DNA of 47,885 nucleotides from Planctomycetia bacterium (GCA_005799265.1 SYHD01000113.1:1-47885); one strand, 5' to 3'. Shown: positions 26,158 to 34,795, counted from the stretch's first letter. Notes: generated from the letters alone by a model not told the origin. Made by a program: numbers and translations.

Positions 26158-28680
26158 ATGCCGCGCCGGGAAATAGTCCTGGGCCTCCTCCTGCTCGTGG
26201 GAATCGACGGCCCTTCCGCACGGGCGCAAGAGGAAACCAAGCGCCCATCCGAGCCGCAATTCAGCCGCCATGTCGTACCGCTCTTCAGTCGGCTGGGCTG
26301 CAACGCTGGCACGTGTCACGGCGCGGTTAAGGGACAGAACGGCTTTCGTCTCACGCTATTCGGCGCCGACCCCGCTCTCGACCACGTGCGGCTCGTCCGC
26401 GAGTACAGTGGCCGGCGTTTGAACTTCAATGACCCGGACGCGAGTTTGCTCCTGCTCAAGGCGACCGGGCAGATTCCGCATCAAGGCGGCAAACGCCTCG
26501 ACTTCGGCAGCCCTGAATACCAACTCTTGCGCAGGTGGATCACCTCCGGCGCGCGTCTCGATCAGCCCGAGCTTTCGATGTCGCCGCGTTTGACGGTTGT
26601 CCCGCCGAGCCGGGCGTTGAAACCCGGCGAGACGTTTCGCTTCCAGGTGCAAGCTGTTTTCCCCGACAAGACGACCGAGGACATCACCGCGTTCTGCACC
26701 TTCGAGTCGCGCGACACCGCCGTCGCCCAGGTCGAGGCGTCCGGTAAGGTGACGGCGCTCGGCGTTGGCGACACGATCCTGCTGGCGCGTTATCGCGGCG
26801 ACCCGGTCATGGCGAACATTCTCGTCCCCGGCGAGCCGAAGGGAAATTTCCCACTGGTCAAGGAAGCCAACTTCATCGATAGGCACGTCCTCGACCGGCT
26901 ACGCCGGCTCAACATCCACCCGGCCGAACCGTGCGACGATGTGACGTTCCTGCGCCGCGTCAGTCTCGATGTCACGGGCGCGTTGCCGACGCCGGATGAC
27001 GTGCGCGCGTTCCGCGCCGACAAATCGGCCAACAAGCGTGCCAAGAAGATCGACGAGCTGTTGAATCGCCCAGGCTACTCGGCATTGTGGGCGACGAAGT
27101 TCAGCGACATCCTGCGGCCCGCGAATTTCGATCTCAAGAACGGCTTCAACGAAAACGCCAGCGCGCGCCGCTCCTACGAATGGCTGCGAGCGCGGATGCA
27201 AGAGAACGTTCCCTATGATCATCTCGTGGAACGGATCCTCCTGGCCACCAGCACCGACGGGCGCGCCGCCGCCAACTGGGTGCAGGAAGTCCAGGGTTAT
27301 CTCGCCGAAGACGCCAACAAGAATCCGGACCTCAAAGCCTATGGCACAAGACGCACACTTGATTTGTACTGGCAACGCCCAAGCGCCGCGGGTGTCAAAG
27401 GAACGTTGCAGATCGCGCATGCCTTCCTTGGCCTGCGCATGGAGTGCGCACAGTGCCATCGCCATCCCAACGACATCTGGCAGCAGGACGACCTCTTGAG
27501 CTTCGCCAACTTCTTCATGCCGATCGGCGGCGCCGGCGCGGCGGGCGCTGCTTCGCCCGAAGTCAGCAAGCAACTCGACGAGCTGACGATGCAGGCCAAG
27601 CAGTTCCGTGAGCAGACCAAGAAGCTCATGGAAAAAGCCAAGGACAAATCGCTCAACAAAGAGGACGCGGCCAAGCTGAAGGAAGAAATCAAGATCGCGG
27701 GCGACAAGGCGAAGTCTTTCGAGGACATCGCCAAACGGCTCAAGGGGACCGAAGTGCGCGTCCTGAGCAAGTCGCCGTTCGCCAGCGTCAGCAATACGCT
27801 CGGCAACCAGAAGTCGGAGACCCTACGGCTCCTCGGCGAGAAGCAAACGATGACGGTTCCGGCGGGACAAGATCCGCGTGCCGTCGTCATGACCTGGCTG
27901 CGCCGGCCGGACAATCCGTACTTTGCCAGGGCGATGGTCAATCGCGTCTGGGCTCATTACTTTGGCCGCGGCGTCATCGATCCGCCCGATCATCTCTCGC
28001 CCTTCAATCCGGCGACGCATCCCGAATTGCTGGCCGAACTGTCCGCGGACTTCATCAAACACGACTACGATCTGAAATATCTGCATCGGCTCATCCTCAA
28101 TAGCCGAACCTATCAGCAGAGCGCCAAGACCAACGCGACCAACAAGCACGACACGGCCAACTACGCGTCGTTCTACTTGCGGCGCCTGCCCGCAGAGGTG
28201 CTGGTCGATGCAGTCAATCACGCGACGCTCGGCAAGGAGACGTACCCGCCGGAGCTATTCGTGCCGCCGGGGGCGCTGGCCGTCGAGGTCGCGGGCAGTA
28301 CAGGCAGCGAAAAATTGAAGGCGACGCTGCACTACGCCTTCCATATTTTCGGCCGACCGTCGCGCAGCGCCGACGTGCAATGCGATTGCGAGCGCGACGC
28401 CACGGTTTCCGTCGTGCAAGCGCTCTTCCTGGCAAATCACCCGACGATCCAGGCGAAGATCGCCGCGGTTGACGGCCGTGTTGCGAAGATCGCGAAGGAT
28501 CAACCGGACGCCGCGAAGGCGATCGAGGAGTTATACCTGTGGACGTTGAGCCGGCCGCCTTCGGAAGCCGAGGTGCAAGCGTGCATTGGATACATCAAGG
28601 CAAGTCCGTCGCAGCAGAAAGGGCTTGAAGATGTGTTGTGGAGCCTGTTGAATACCAGGGAGTTTCAGTTAAATCATTAA
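26158..28680 (+). CDS. DUF1549/DUF1553 (PSD1-type) exported protein
   Basis: Large planctomycete-type protein (840 aa) with a signal peptide (MPRREIVLGLLLLVGIDGP). Order of parts: a cytochrome-like cap with CNAGTCHG (residues 48-55); a bacterial Ig-like segment (near VVPPSRALKPGETFRFQV); DUF1549 with NFIDRHVLDRLRRLNIHPAE and FLRRVSLDVTGALPTPDD; and DUF1553 with FARAMVNRVWAHYFGRGVID. A CxxCH heme-type motif, CAQCHRHPND, lies in the middle, followed by a charged coiled coil of about 65 residues. The ATG at 26158 has AGGA 9 bases upstream; an ATG at 26149 is also possible. Function is not established. DUF1549/1553 genes are usually paired with DUF1501; here that partner is two genes downstream. 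Confidence 0.9.
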   Translation: MPRREIVLGLLLLVGIDGPSARAQEETKRPSEPQFSRHVVPLFSRLGCNAGTCHGAVKGQNGFRLTLFGADPALDHVRLVREYSGRRLNFNDPDASLLLLKATGQIPHQGGKRLDFGSPEYQLLRRWITSGARLDQPELSMSPRLTVVPPSRALKPGETFRFQVQAVFPDKTTEDITAFCTFESRDTAVAQVEASGKVTALGVGDTILLARYRGDPVMANILVPGEPKGNFPLVKEANFIDRHVLDRLRRLNIHPAEPCDDVTFLRRVSLDVTGALPTPDDVRAFRADKSANKRAKKIDELLNRPGYSALWATKFSDILRPANFDLKNGFNENASARRSYEWLRARMQENVPYDHLVERILLATSTDGRAAANWVQEVQGYLAEDANKNPDLKAYGTRRTLDLYWQRPSAAGVKGTLQIAHAFLGLRMECAQCHRHPNDIWQQDDLLSFANFFMPIGGAGAAGAASPEVSKQLDELTMQAKQFREQTKKLMEKAKDKSLNKEDAAKLKEEIKIAGDKAKSFEDIAKRLKGTEVRVLSKSPFASVSNTLGNQKSETLRLLGEKQTMTVPAGQDPRAVVMTWLRRPDNPYFARAMVNRVWAHYFGRGVIDPPDHLSPFNPATHPELLAELSADFIKHDYDLKYLHRLILNSRTYQQSAKTNATNKHDTANYASFYLRRLPAEVLVDAVNHATLGKETYPPELFVPPGALAVEVAGSTGSEKLKATLHYAFHIFGRPSRSADVQCDCERDATVSVVQALFLANHPTIQAKIAAVDGRVAKIAKDQPDAAKAIEELYLWTLSRPPSEAEVQACIGYIKASPSQQKGLEDVLWSLLNTREFQLNH

Positions 28681-28693
28681 GCGAGCACGAAAG

Positions 28694-30106
28694 ATGCCAA
28701 TTCGACGCCGGACATTCCTCAAGAGCATGGGCGCCTCGGCGTTTGCCGCCCCCTTGCTGCTGCCCGCGCGCCTCTGGTCGAGCCAGGACCGTCCACAACA
28801 ACCAGACCGGCGCCTGGAAAACCCGTTCGTCGGTGCGACTTTCTATCGCAATGTCGATTACGTGGCTGCGGTCACCGCCGCCGCCCAGCGTCAGGAGGGC
28901 AGGTTGAGCCAGCAAATGAGGCTCGTGGCGAACTATCCTACCTTCGTCTGGATGGACAGCATCGCCGCAGTCACTGGCGGCAACGGCTATCCGCGCGGAC
29001 TGGCGGGCCATCTCGATCAGGCCCTGGAACAACGCGCCAACGCGATCGGCCTCGTGATCTACAATCTCCCCAACCGCGATTGCGCCGCCCTGGCCTCCAA
29101 TGGCGAACTGCACATCGCCCGCAATGGCCTCAACCGCTACCGCACCGACTACATCGATGCGATCTTCAACATCATCCGGCAGCCGCGCTATGCCGGCTTG
29201 CGCGTAGTCATGGTCATCGAGCCCGACTCGCTGCCCAATCTGATCACCAACCGGAATGTCGGCAGTTGTCGAGAAGCCAGTGAATCCGGCGCCTACGTCG
29301 AGGGCGTCCAGTACGCCATCAGCACGCTGCGTTCCATCAACAACACCTACGCCTATGTCGACGTGGGGCACGCCGGCTGGATGGGCTGGCCGGCAAACTT
29401 CAATCCCTTCGTCGATCTGCTCAAACGCGTCGGCGCCGGCATTCGGGGCGGCAATAGCAAGGTGGACGGCTTCATCAGTAACACAGCCAACTATAACCCG
29501 TTCACCGAGCCCTACATGACCGCCAACCAGATGATCGGCGGGCAGCCGGTTCGCTCGCTGCAAGGCTGGTACGACTGGAACGACCACATCGACGAACAGA
29601 GCTACGCCACCGCTCTGCGCACTGCTCTCACGCGCGGCAACAACGCGTATTCGGCCAGTGTGGGCCTGCTGCTCGACACGTCGCGCAATGGCTGGGGAGG
29701 TCCGAATCGGCCGGCGCGGGCGAGTGCCGCCAACGACCTGCGGACGTTCGTGCGGGCGACCACCATCGACCGTCGCATCCACAAGGGGAACTGGGGCAAC
29801 CAGGATGGGGCCGGCATTGGCGCCAGACCCGTCGCGAATCCCGCTGCCAACTATCATGCCTTTGTCTGGGTGAAACCGCCGGGAGAATCCGACGGCTCCA
29901 GTCGGCTGATCCCCACCGGGCCCGAGAATCCTCTCGGCAGGGGGTTCGATCGGATGTGTGATCCCATCTACCGCGGCAATGCCCTCAACGGCAACAACGC
30001 GAGCGGCGCCTTGCCGGATGCGCCGGTTGCCGGTCGTTGGTTTCAGGCCCAGTTTGTCCAGTTGGTACAGAATGCTTTTCCGGCGTTTGAGCCTGGCGAA
30101 AACTGA
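28694..30106 (+). CDS. Glycoside hydrolase family 6 (cellulase/cellobiohydrolase), Tat-exported
   Basis: A 470 aa enzyme of family GH6, which cuts beta-1,4-glucan (cellulose) with inversion. A twin-arginine signal (RRRTFLKSMGASAFAAP) leads to one catalytic domain of about 430 residues with no cellulose-binding module. All family signatures are visible: VIYNLPNRDCAALASNGE with Asp129, VVMVIEPDSLPNLITN with the general-acid Asp178, YVDVGHAGWMGWPAN, LLLDTSRNGW, WVKPPGESDGSS with Asp400, and the closing AGRWFQAQFVQLVQNAFP. Numbering against the fungal Cel6A gives Asp175, Asp221 and Asp401 as counterparts. Whether it acts as endo- or exoglucanase depends on loop lengths I cannot judge. It starts 13 bases after the DUF1549/1553 gene and precedes DUF1501. 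Confidence 0.93.
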   Translation: MPIRRRTFLKSMGASAFAAPLLLPARLWSSQDRPQQPDRRLENPFVGATFYRNVDYVAAVTAAAQRQEGRLSQQMRLVANYPTFVWMDSIAAVTGGNGYPRGLAGHLDQALEQRANAIGLVIYNLPNRDCAALASNGELHIARNGLNRYRTDYIDAIFNIIRQPRYAGLRVVMVIEPDSLPNLITNRNVGSCREASESGAYVEGVQYAISTLRSINNTYAYVDVGHAGWMGWPANFNPFVDLLKRVGAGIRGGNSKVDGFISNTANYNPFTEPYMTANQMIGGQPVRSLQGWYDWNDHIDEQSYATALRTALTRGNNAYSASVGLLLDTSRNGWGGPNRPARASAANDLRTFVRATTIDRRIHKGNWGNQDGAGIGARPVANPAANYHAFVWVKPPGESDGSSRLIPTGPENPLGRGFDRMCDPIYRGNALNGNNASGALPDAPVAGRWFQAQFVQLVQNAFPAFEPGEN

Positions 30107-30277
30107 CCGGATGCACGATGATGTTAATGGTAACTCTTCGCGTTTCACGTTTCGCGCTTTTCATGACACACACGTGGAAAGGAATACGGGAAACGCGGGA
30201 AATGCGAAAACCGCCCATCAAACCAGAGTTGGGCAGTCGGGTTTGAAGTTTCAATGGTTCCATCTTGGGGGGATGTC

Positions 30278-31606
30278 ATGCTGCAAGGTTGCGAAAACTA
30301 CCGCCAGTGCGATCGCCGTGATTTCCTGCGTGTCGGCGGCGCGGGGTTGTTCGGCTTGACCTTCGCGGACTTCTTCCGCGCTCAGGCTGCCGGTCCCGCG
30401 CCGCGCGCACGCAGCATGATCCTGATCTGGCTCGCGGGCGGGCCGCCGCATCAGGATATGTTCGACATGAAGCCCGACACGCCGCCCCCCTTCGGCAGCG
30501 AGCTGCGGCCCACGCGCACCAACGTGCCCGGCATCGACTTCTGCGATCTGATGCCGCGCCTCGCGCAGATGGCCGATAAGTTCTCCATCCTGCGCTCCGT
30601 CGGCATCGGCAACGAACGCTGGGAACACTCCGGCGGCCTCTACTGGCTCTCGGGAAATCCGCGCAACCGTACCACCGTGCAGTACCCTATGATCGGCAGC
30701 GTTCTAGCCAAGGAACGCCCCGCCCGGCCTGGCATCCCCAGCTTCGTCGGCTTCGGGCACTACTACGACTCCGGCGATTCGGCCGGCGATCTGCGCAACA
30801 ACTACCTCGGCCCGGCCTACGATCCGATGATCTTCCAGCCTGGCAACCCGCGCGATGAGGTCGGCGCCATGCTCGCGCCGCCCGCTCATCTCGATCTGTC
30901 CGGCATGCAGCGGCGCGAAGGCCTGTTGCAATCGCTCGACACGCAGATTCGCGGCCTCGACGCGCAAGAGCACCTCATCTCCGGCATGGATCGCTTTCAG
31001 CAGAGTGCCTTCGACATGCTGCGCTCGCCGCGCCTGCGCCAGGCCGCCGATCCGCGCCAGTTCCCCGCCCGCCTGCTCGATCGCTATGGCCGCAATACGC
31101 AAGGAACCAGCGCCCTGGCCGCGTGCCGGCTCGTTGAAGCAGGCGTGCCGTTCGTGTTCGTCCCCTGGCCGGGCTGGGATTATCACGGCAGCGTCACCAA
31201 TGCGTGCAAGAACAGCCTGCCCGTCCTCGACGCGATGGTGTCGAGCCTCGTGCAAGACCTGCACGACCGGGGCCTGCTCGAAACGACCATCGTCACCGTG
31301 CTCGGCGAGATGGGCCGCAACCGCATCTATCAAGACTCCGCCTACTCCGGCCCCCCCGGCCGCGATCACTGGGGCACGACGCAGTTCGTCCTCGTCGCCG
31401 GCGGCGGCTTCCGGCAAGGCATGGTCCTGGGCGCGACCGATCGCACGTCCTTGCACGTCGTCGACAAGTACTACTCGCCGATCAGCTACGGACGCACGCT
31501 CTATCACCTGCTCGGCGTTGATCCCGACAAGGAGCTTTACACGACCAACGGTCGTCCGGTGCGCATCTCCGAGGACGCGCCGCTTATTCGCGAAATCATG
31601 GCGTGA
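30278..31606 (+). CDS. DUF1501 domain protein, second copy
   Basis: A 442 aa DUF1501 protein with a twin-arginine signal (CDRRDFLRVGGAGLFGLTF). Family blocks are present: MILIWLAGGPPHQDMFD, GIDFCDLMPRLAQMADK, FSILRSVGIGNERWEHSGG, PFVFVPWPGWDYHG, TIVTVLGEMGRNRIYQD, GRDHWGTTQFVLVAGGG and YGRTLYHLLGV. It shares the overall plan of the DUF1501 protein at 14665 but is clearly diverged. The GGGGGGA 5 bases before the ATG at 30278 decides the start; an ATG at 30254 is in frame but less well placed. It is the natural partner of the DUF1549/1553 gene at 26158; the GH6 gene lies between. A hairpin terminator follows. Confidence 0.9.
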   Translation: MLQGCENYRQCDRRDFLRVGGAGLFGLTFADFFRAQAAGPAPRARSMILIWLAGGPPHQDMFDMKPDTPPPFGSELRPTRTNVPGIDFCDLMPRLAQMADKFSILRSVGIGNERWEHSGGLYWLSGNPRNRTTVQYPMIGSVLAKERPARPGIPSFVGFGHYYDSGDSAGDLRNNYLGPAYDPMIFQPGNPRDEVGAMLAPPAHLDLSGMQRREGLLQSLDTQIRGLDAQEHLISGMDRFQQSAFDMLRSPRLRQAADPRQFPARLLDRYGRNTQGTSALAACRLVEAGVPFVFVPWPGWDYHGSVTNACKNSLPVLDAMVSSLVQDLHDRGLLETTIVTVLGEMGRNRIYQDSAYSGPPGRDHWGTTQFVLVAGGGFRQGMVLGATDRTSLHVVDKYYSPISYGRTLYHLLGVDPDKELYTTNGRPVRISEDAPLIREIMA

Positions 31607-31618
31607 TTCGCAGTTCGT

Positions 31619-31644
31619 GGCGGCAAGATTCCAATCTTGCCGCC
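31619..31644 (+). terminator. Rho-independent-like terminator after DUF1501
   Basis: GGCGGCAAGATT (31619-31630) and AATCTTGCCGCC (31633-31644) form a perfect 12-base-pair stem with a two-base loop, followed by a short TTTAG. It lies 12 bases after the DUF1501 stop. The U-run is short, so efficiency is uncertain. Confidence 0.6.
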
Positions 31645-31709
31645 TTTAGTTTCCTATCGAAGTTCCTCTCGCCTGCCTTAGAGCCTTAAAAGAACACACC
31701 AGATTTTTC

Positions 31710-31739
31710 TTGACAGGCGCTCAGGCTCCGGTCTAGGAT
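31710..31739 (+). promoter_or_regulatory. Sigma-70-type promoter before the LExLExR stub and WD40 array
   Basis: TTGACA (31710-31715) matches the -35 consensus fully; TAGGAT (31734-31739) is the -10, with an 18-base spacer. The first start codon is 48 bases downstream. This is the best promoter seen in the window. Confidence 0.6.
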
Positions 31740-31786
31740 CAATTTCCGTTCATCTCGGGCTCCATTTGCAACACGGAGTTCGTCCA

Positions 31787-31984
31787 ATGCGTTCCCTCCT
31801 ATTCCGTTGCGTCTTGAACCTCTTCACAGCGAGCCCGCAATCACGCAAGCAATCCCAAGTACGGCTCCGAGTTGAAAAGTTGGAAGACCGGACTATGGAA
31901 CCTCGGGCACCTTCTGGAACGGCTGACAACAGCTACCAACAGGCTTGCAAGTTTTTAATGGTAAGTTGCAACGCACTTTTGTGA
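31787..31984 (+). CDS. Short LExLExR-motif protein, probably a truncated surface protein
   Basis: Protein of 65 aa. After MRSLLFRCVLNLFTASPQSR comes VRLRVEKLEDRTMEPRAPS, which closely fits the planctomycete N-terminal 'LExLExR' motif. In intact genes this motif opens proteins of hundreds to thousands of residues. Here the frame continues for only about 25 residues that look unrelated (DNSYQQACKFLMVSCNALL) and then stops. A GGAG stands 8 bases before the ATG and a strong promoter lies upstream, so the stub is probably expressed. The likely reading is a leftover 5' end of a surface-protein gene whose remainder was deleted when the WD40 genes that follow were placed here. Confidence 0.55.
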   Translation: MRSLLFRCVLNLFTASPQSRKQSQVRLRVEKLEDRTMEPRAPSGTADNSYQQACKFLMVSCNALL

Positions 31985-32035
31985 TGGCACACGCATGAGG
32001 ATATCGAGAACCGAGTCTAAATTCGGGGCACCAAT

Positions 32036-33109
32036 ATGCTTCCCAGCAACCGACCTTTCGTATTGGCTCTCGTTTGTTGCCTCTGGGTGCTAAATTGCAG
32101 CGAGAGTTTTCTCGCGGCTCAGGACTCCAAGGCAGATCCGGCGAAAGACCCACAGCGAACACTGATTGCCAAGGAAAAGTACCGCTATTCGGTGTCGCGC
32201 GCCGACAGGCCAGGCATTGTCGTGTTCAGCCCGGACGGAGAGCTGTTTGCCGCGCGAGACAAGGGAACAATCGTCCTTTGGGAAACTCTCTCGGGAAAAG
32301 AGAGGATCCGCCTTGAAGCCAACCAGGCCTTTGGGCCGATCGCTTTCGTGCCTGAACACGAACACCTGGTCGGGGGTTACCACGGCCAGTTAAAACGATT
32401 CGACATTGCAACAGGCCGAGAAATTTCCTCGATTGCCGTAGGGAAATACGAAGCGTTCCACGGCTTCCTTCCCGGTGGAAAGCAGTTCCTTGGTTATTCG
32501 AACGGGAAGATTCAGGTCCGCGACGCCAAAGCGGGCGATGTTCTTCGCGAGTTTCGCATCCTCGAAAGGGTTTTCTTGGGTTCAGGGCGGACCGTTCTCA
32601 GCGAGGATTGCAAACTGCTGGCGAATGTCATTACCGACGATAGAACGATCAAGATTTGGCGTGTCGAATCCGGCAAGGAAGTCGTTACCTTGAAGGGACA
32701 CGCGGATCGTATCGTAGGCGTTTGTTTCAATCCTTCCGGGAAAAGGATCGCCAGCGCGAGTGCGGATAAGACCATCAGGATTTGGGACACGCAAACCGGG
32801 GAAACGATTCACAAGATTTCGCTTCCCGAACTGGGCCTCCAGGTTGTATTCAGTCCAGATGGCAAACGGTTGGCGGTCGGCTCGGCCGGTAAGAAAAGCC
32901 GAATCTCGATTTACGACACCACCACCTGGCAGGAGCTCGCGGTATGGGAAGCGAAGTTCGAATGCTCCCGGAATCTCGCCTTCAGTCCGCAGGGCAACTT
33001 ACTGGCCAGCGGCGGCGGTAGTTTTGTGCAAGTCTGGGAGCTTTCCGCGGGAAAAAGTCCACCCAATGACAAGAACGCGCCACCAGAGAAGAAACCGGGC
33101 GAGAGCTAA
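32036..33109 (+). CDS. Exported WD40 propeller protein, tandem copy 1
   Basis: A 357 aa exported protein. The signal peptide (RPFVLALVCCLWVLNCSESFLAAQ) is followed by YRYSVSRADRPGIVVFSPDG and WD40 blades, for example GTIVLWETLSG, IKIWRVESGKEVVTLKGHAD and IRIWDTQTGETIHKISLP. About six to seven blades fit the length. The C-terminus is a short charged tail. It is the first of three tandem paralogues; each starts with the same leader, CGGGGCACCAATATG. Copy 2 begins 27 bases after the stop. The last part of the gene (32863-33083) is almost identical to copy 2. WD40 propellers act as binding platforms; the ligand is unknown. Confidence 0.85.
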   Translation: MLPSNRPFVLALVCCLWVLNCSESFLAAQDSKADPAKDPQRTLIAKEKYRYSVSRADRPGIVVFSPDGELFAARDKGTIVLWETLSGKERIRLEANQAFGPIAFVPEHEHLVGGYHGQLKRFDIATGREISSIAVGKYEAFHGFLPGGKQFLGYSNGKIQVRDAKAGDVLREFRILERVFLGSGRTVLSEDCKLLANVITDDRTIKIWRVESGKEVVTLKGHADRIVGVCFNPSGKRIASASADKTIRIWDTQTGETIHKISLPELGLQVVFSPDGKRLAVGSAGKKSRISIYDTTTWQELAVWEAKFECSRNLAFSPQGNLLASGGGSFVQVWELSAGKSPPNDKNAPPEKKPGES

Positions 33110-33136
33110 ACTGAGTTTGAAAATCGGGGCACCAAT

Positions 33137-34207
33137 ATGCTTTCCACCAACCGAGGTATCATACTCGCTGTCGTTTCTTGCCTCTGGGTTCTGACTAGCA
33201 GCGAGAATTATCTTGCGGCTCAGGATCCCAACGCAAAGCCAGTGGAAGAGGCGCGGCAAACGGTAATTGCCAAGGAAAAATACCGTTATGAAGTATCGCG
33301 CGCCTCGTGGCCAGGCACGGTAACATTCAGCCCGGACGGAAAACTTCTTGCTGCTCGAGATAAGGGAACGATCGTACTTTGGGAAACCTCATCGGGAAAA
33401 GAGAGAATCCGCCTTGAAGCTAACCAGCCATCCGGGTCGGTAGTTTTTGTGCCTCAGAGCGGCGACGTGGTCGGGAGCTACCGCGGCTTCAAACGATTCG
33501 ACCCCGTATCGGGCCGAGAGGTTTCCTCGATCTCCTTGCCGAAGGGCGAGGGTTTCCGGTCTTTTCTTCCCAGCGGAAAGCAATTTCTCAGTTATTCAAA
33601 TGGAATCATCCATGTCCGCGATGCCAAAGCGGGCGATTTGCTTCGCGAATTTCGCATTCTCGACAAATTTTTCTTGGGTTCCGGGCTGACCGTTCTTAGC
33701 GAGGATCGCAAGCTGCTCGCGAATGTCATTACCGACGAGCGAACGATCAAGATTTGGCGTGTCGAATCCGGCGACGAACTCACGACCTTGAAAGGGCACT
33801 CGGACCGTATTCAAGGAGCTTGTTTCAGCCCTTCCGGGAAATCAATCGCATCTACGGGCTGGGACAAGACGGTCAGGATTTGGGATACCCAAACCGGAAA
33901 TACGATCCAAAAGATTTCGCTTCCCGAACTCGGGCTCCAGGTTGAATTCAGTCCGAATGGCAAACGGTTGGCGGTCGGCTCGGCCGGTAAGAAAAGCCGA
34001 ATCTCGATTTACGACACCACCACCTGGCAGGAGCTCGCGGTATGGGAAGCGAAGTTCGAATGCTCCCGGAATCTCGCCTTCAATCCGCAGGGCAACTTAC
34101 TGGCCAGCGCCGGCGGTAGTTTTGTGCAAGTCTGGGAGCTTTCCGCGGGAAAAAGTCCACCCAATGACAAGAACGCGCCACTTGAGATAATACCGGGCGA
34201 GAGGTAA
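33137..34207 (+). CDS. Exported WD40 propeller protein, tandem copy 2
   Basis: A 356 aa paralogue of the preceding protein, with signal peptide (RGIILAVVSCLWVLTSSENYLAAQ) and matching blades (IKIWRVESGDELTTLKGHSD, VRIWDTQTGNTIQKISLP). Through the first three quarters the two differ at many codons, yet bases 33961-34181 match 32863-33083 at 219 of 221 positions, which suggests recent gene conversion or unequal crossing-over of the 3' part. Copy 3 begins 27 bases after the stop with the same leader. The three genes are likely on one transcript from the promoter at 31710. Confidence 0.85.
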   Translation: MLSTNRGIILAVVSCLWVLTSSENYLAAQDPNAKPVEEARQTVIAKEKYRYEVSRASWPGTVTFSPDGKLLAARDKGTIVLWETSSGKERIRLEANQPSGSVVFVPQSGDVVGSYRGFKRFDPVSGREVSSISLPKGEGFRSFLPSGKQFLSYSNGIIHVRDAKAGDLLREFRILDKFFLGSGLTVLSEDRKLLANVITDERTIKIWRVESGDELTTLKGHSDRIQGACFSPSGKSIASTGWDKTVRIWDTQTGNTIQKISLPELGLQVEFSPNGKRLAVGSAGKKSRISIYDTTTWQELAVWEAKFECSRNLAFNPQGNLLASAGGSFVQVWELSAGKSPPNDKNAPLEIIPGER

Positions 34208-34234
34208 ACTGAGTCTGAAAATCGGGGCACCAAT

Positions 34235-34795
34235 ATGCTTTCCACCAACCGACGTATCGTATTGGCTCTCGTTTTTTGCCTCATGGTCCTCAGTCGCAGC
34301 GAGAGCCCAATTGCGGCTCAGGCCGCCAAACTGAAATACGAATTCGAGCGTCTTCCCCAGACGAAACGCGGCCTCTTCAGCACGCCCGTCTTTAGTCCCG
34401 ATGGACAACTCCTCGCTGCGCCCAGCACCGCAGGAACGGTCGTGGTCTGGGATTTGTCCTCGGGAAAAGTGAAGCTTCGCATCGAGTACGGCAAGAACGA
34501 CTTGATACACAGGCCGGCTTTCTCGCCCGATGGCGCCTGTCTCTATGCGATAGTGAATGAATTTGGCGCCGACGGCGACCTCTACGCCCAGGACGGAATT
34601 GTGGCGATGGTTCATTGGTTCGATGCCCTATTGGCTCAAGAGATCGACCTTATCTCAGCGCAGGTTGCCTGGATTGAGAGTTTAGGCGCTTATCAAAATT
34701 ACCTTCCAACAGATACTGCACACGCTAATCTGGTTAACGCTATCACGAACTTGCTCATGGACGCGGGGCAATCGCTGCGCGAGTTGTTCGGTTGA
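34235..34795 (+). CDS. Truncated, chimeric WD40 protein, tandem copy 3
   Basis: Predicted protein of 186 aa. The first 30 or so residues (signal peptide, RRIVLALVFCLMVLSRSESP) and leader match copies 1 and 2, and about two blades follow (VFSPDGQLLAAPSTAGTVVVWDLSSG). From about residue 130 the sequence no longer resembles WD40: IDLISAQVAWIESLGAYQ and DTAHANLVNAITNLLMDAG, which look helical. So the gene is a fusion of a propeller start with an unrelated tail, probably left by a deletion. Two blades cannot close a propeller, so the product is unlikely to work as its paralogues do. It may be a decaying gene. Confidence 0.65.
   Translation: MLSTNRRIVLALVFCLMVLSRSESPIAAQAAKLKYEFERLPQTKRGLFSTPVFSPDGQLLAAPSTAGTVVVWDLSSGKVKLRIEYGKNDLIHRPAFSPDGACLYAIVNEFGADGDLYAQDGIVAMVHWFDALLAQEIDLISAQVAWIESLGAYQNYLPTDTAHANLVNAITNLLMDAGQSLRELFG

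Noticed and set aside
26300..26325. CNAGTCHG as a c-type heme site
   Set aside because: Four residues stand between the cysteines, not two; it is a family motif, and heme binding there is not supported. The later CAQCH is the better candidate.
28595..30148. Open frame antisense to the GH6 gene
   Set aside because: The plus strand has all GH6 signatures; the antisense product has no recognisable domain.
30130..30215. Loose inverted repeat before the second DUF1501 gene (TTCGCGTTTCACG / GAAACGCGGGAAATGCGAA)
   Set aside because: Pairing needs several bulges, so I do not claim it as a hairpin, though it may be a worn copy of the repeat at 19228.
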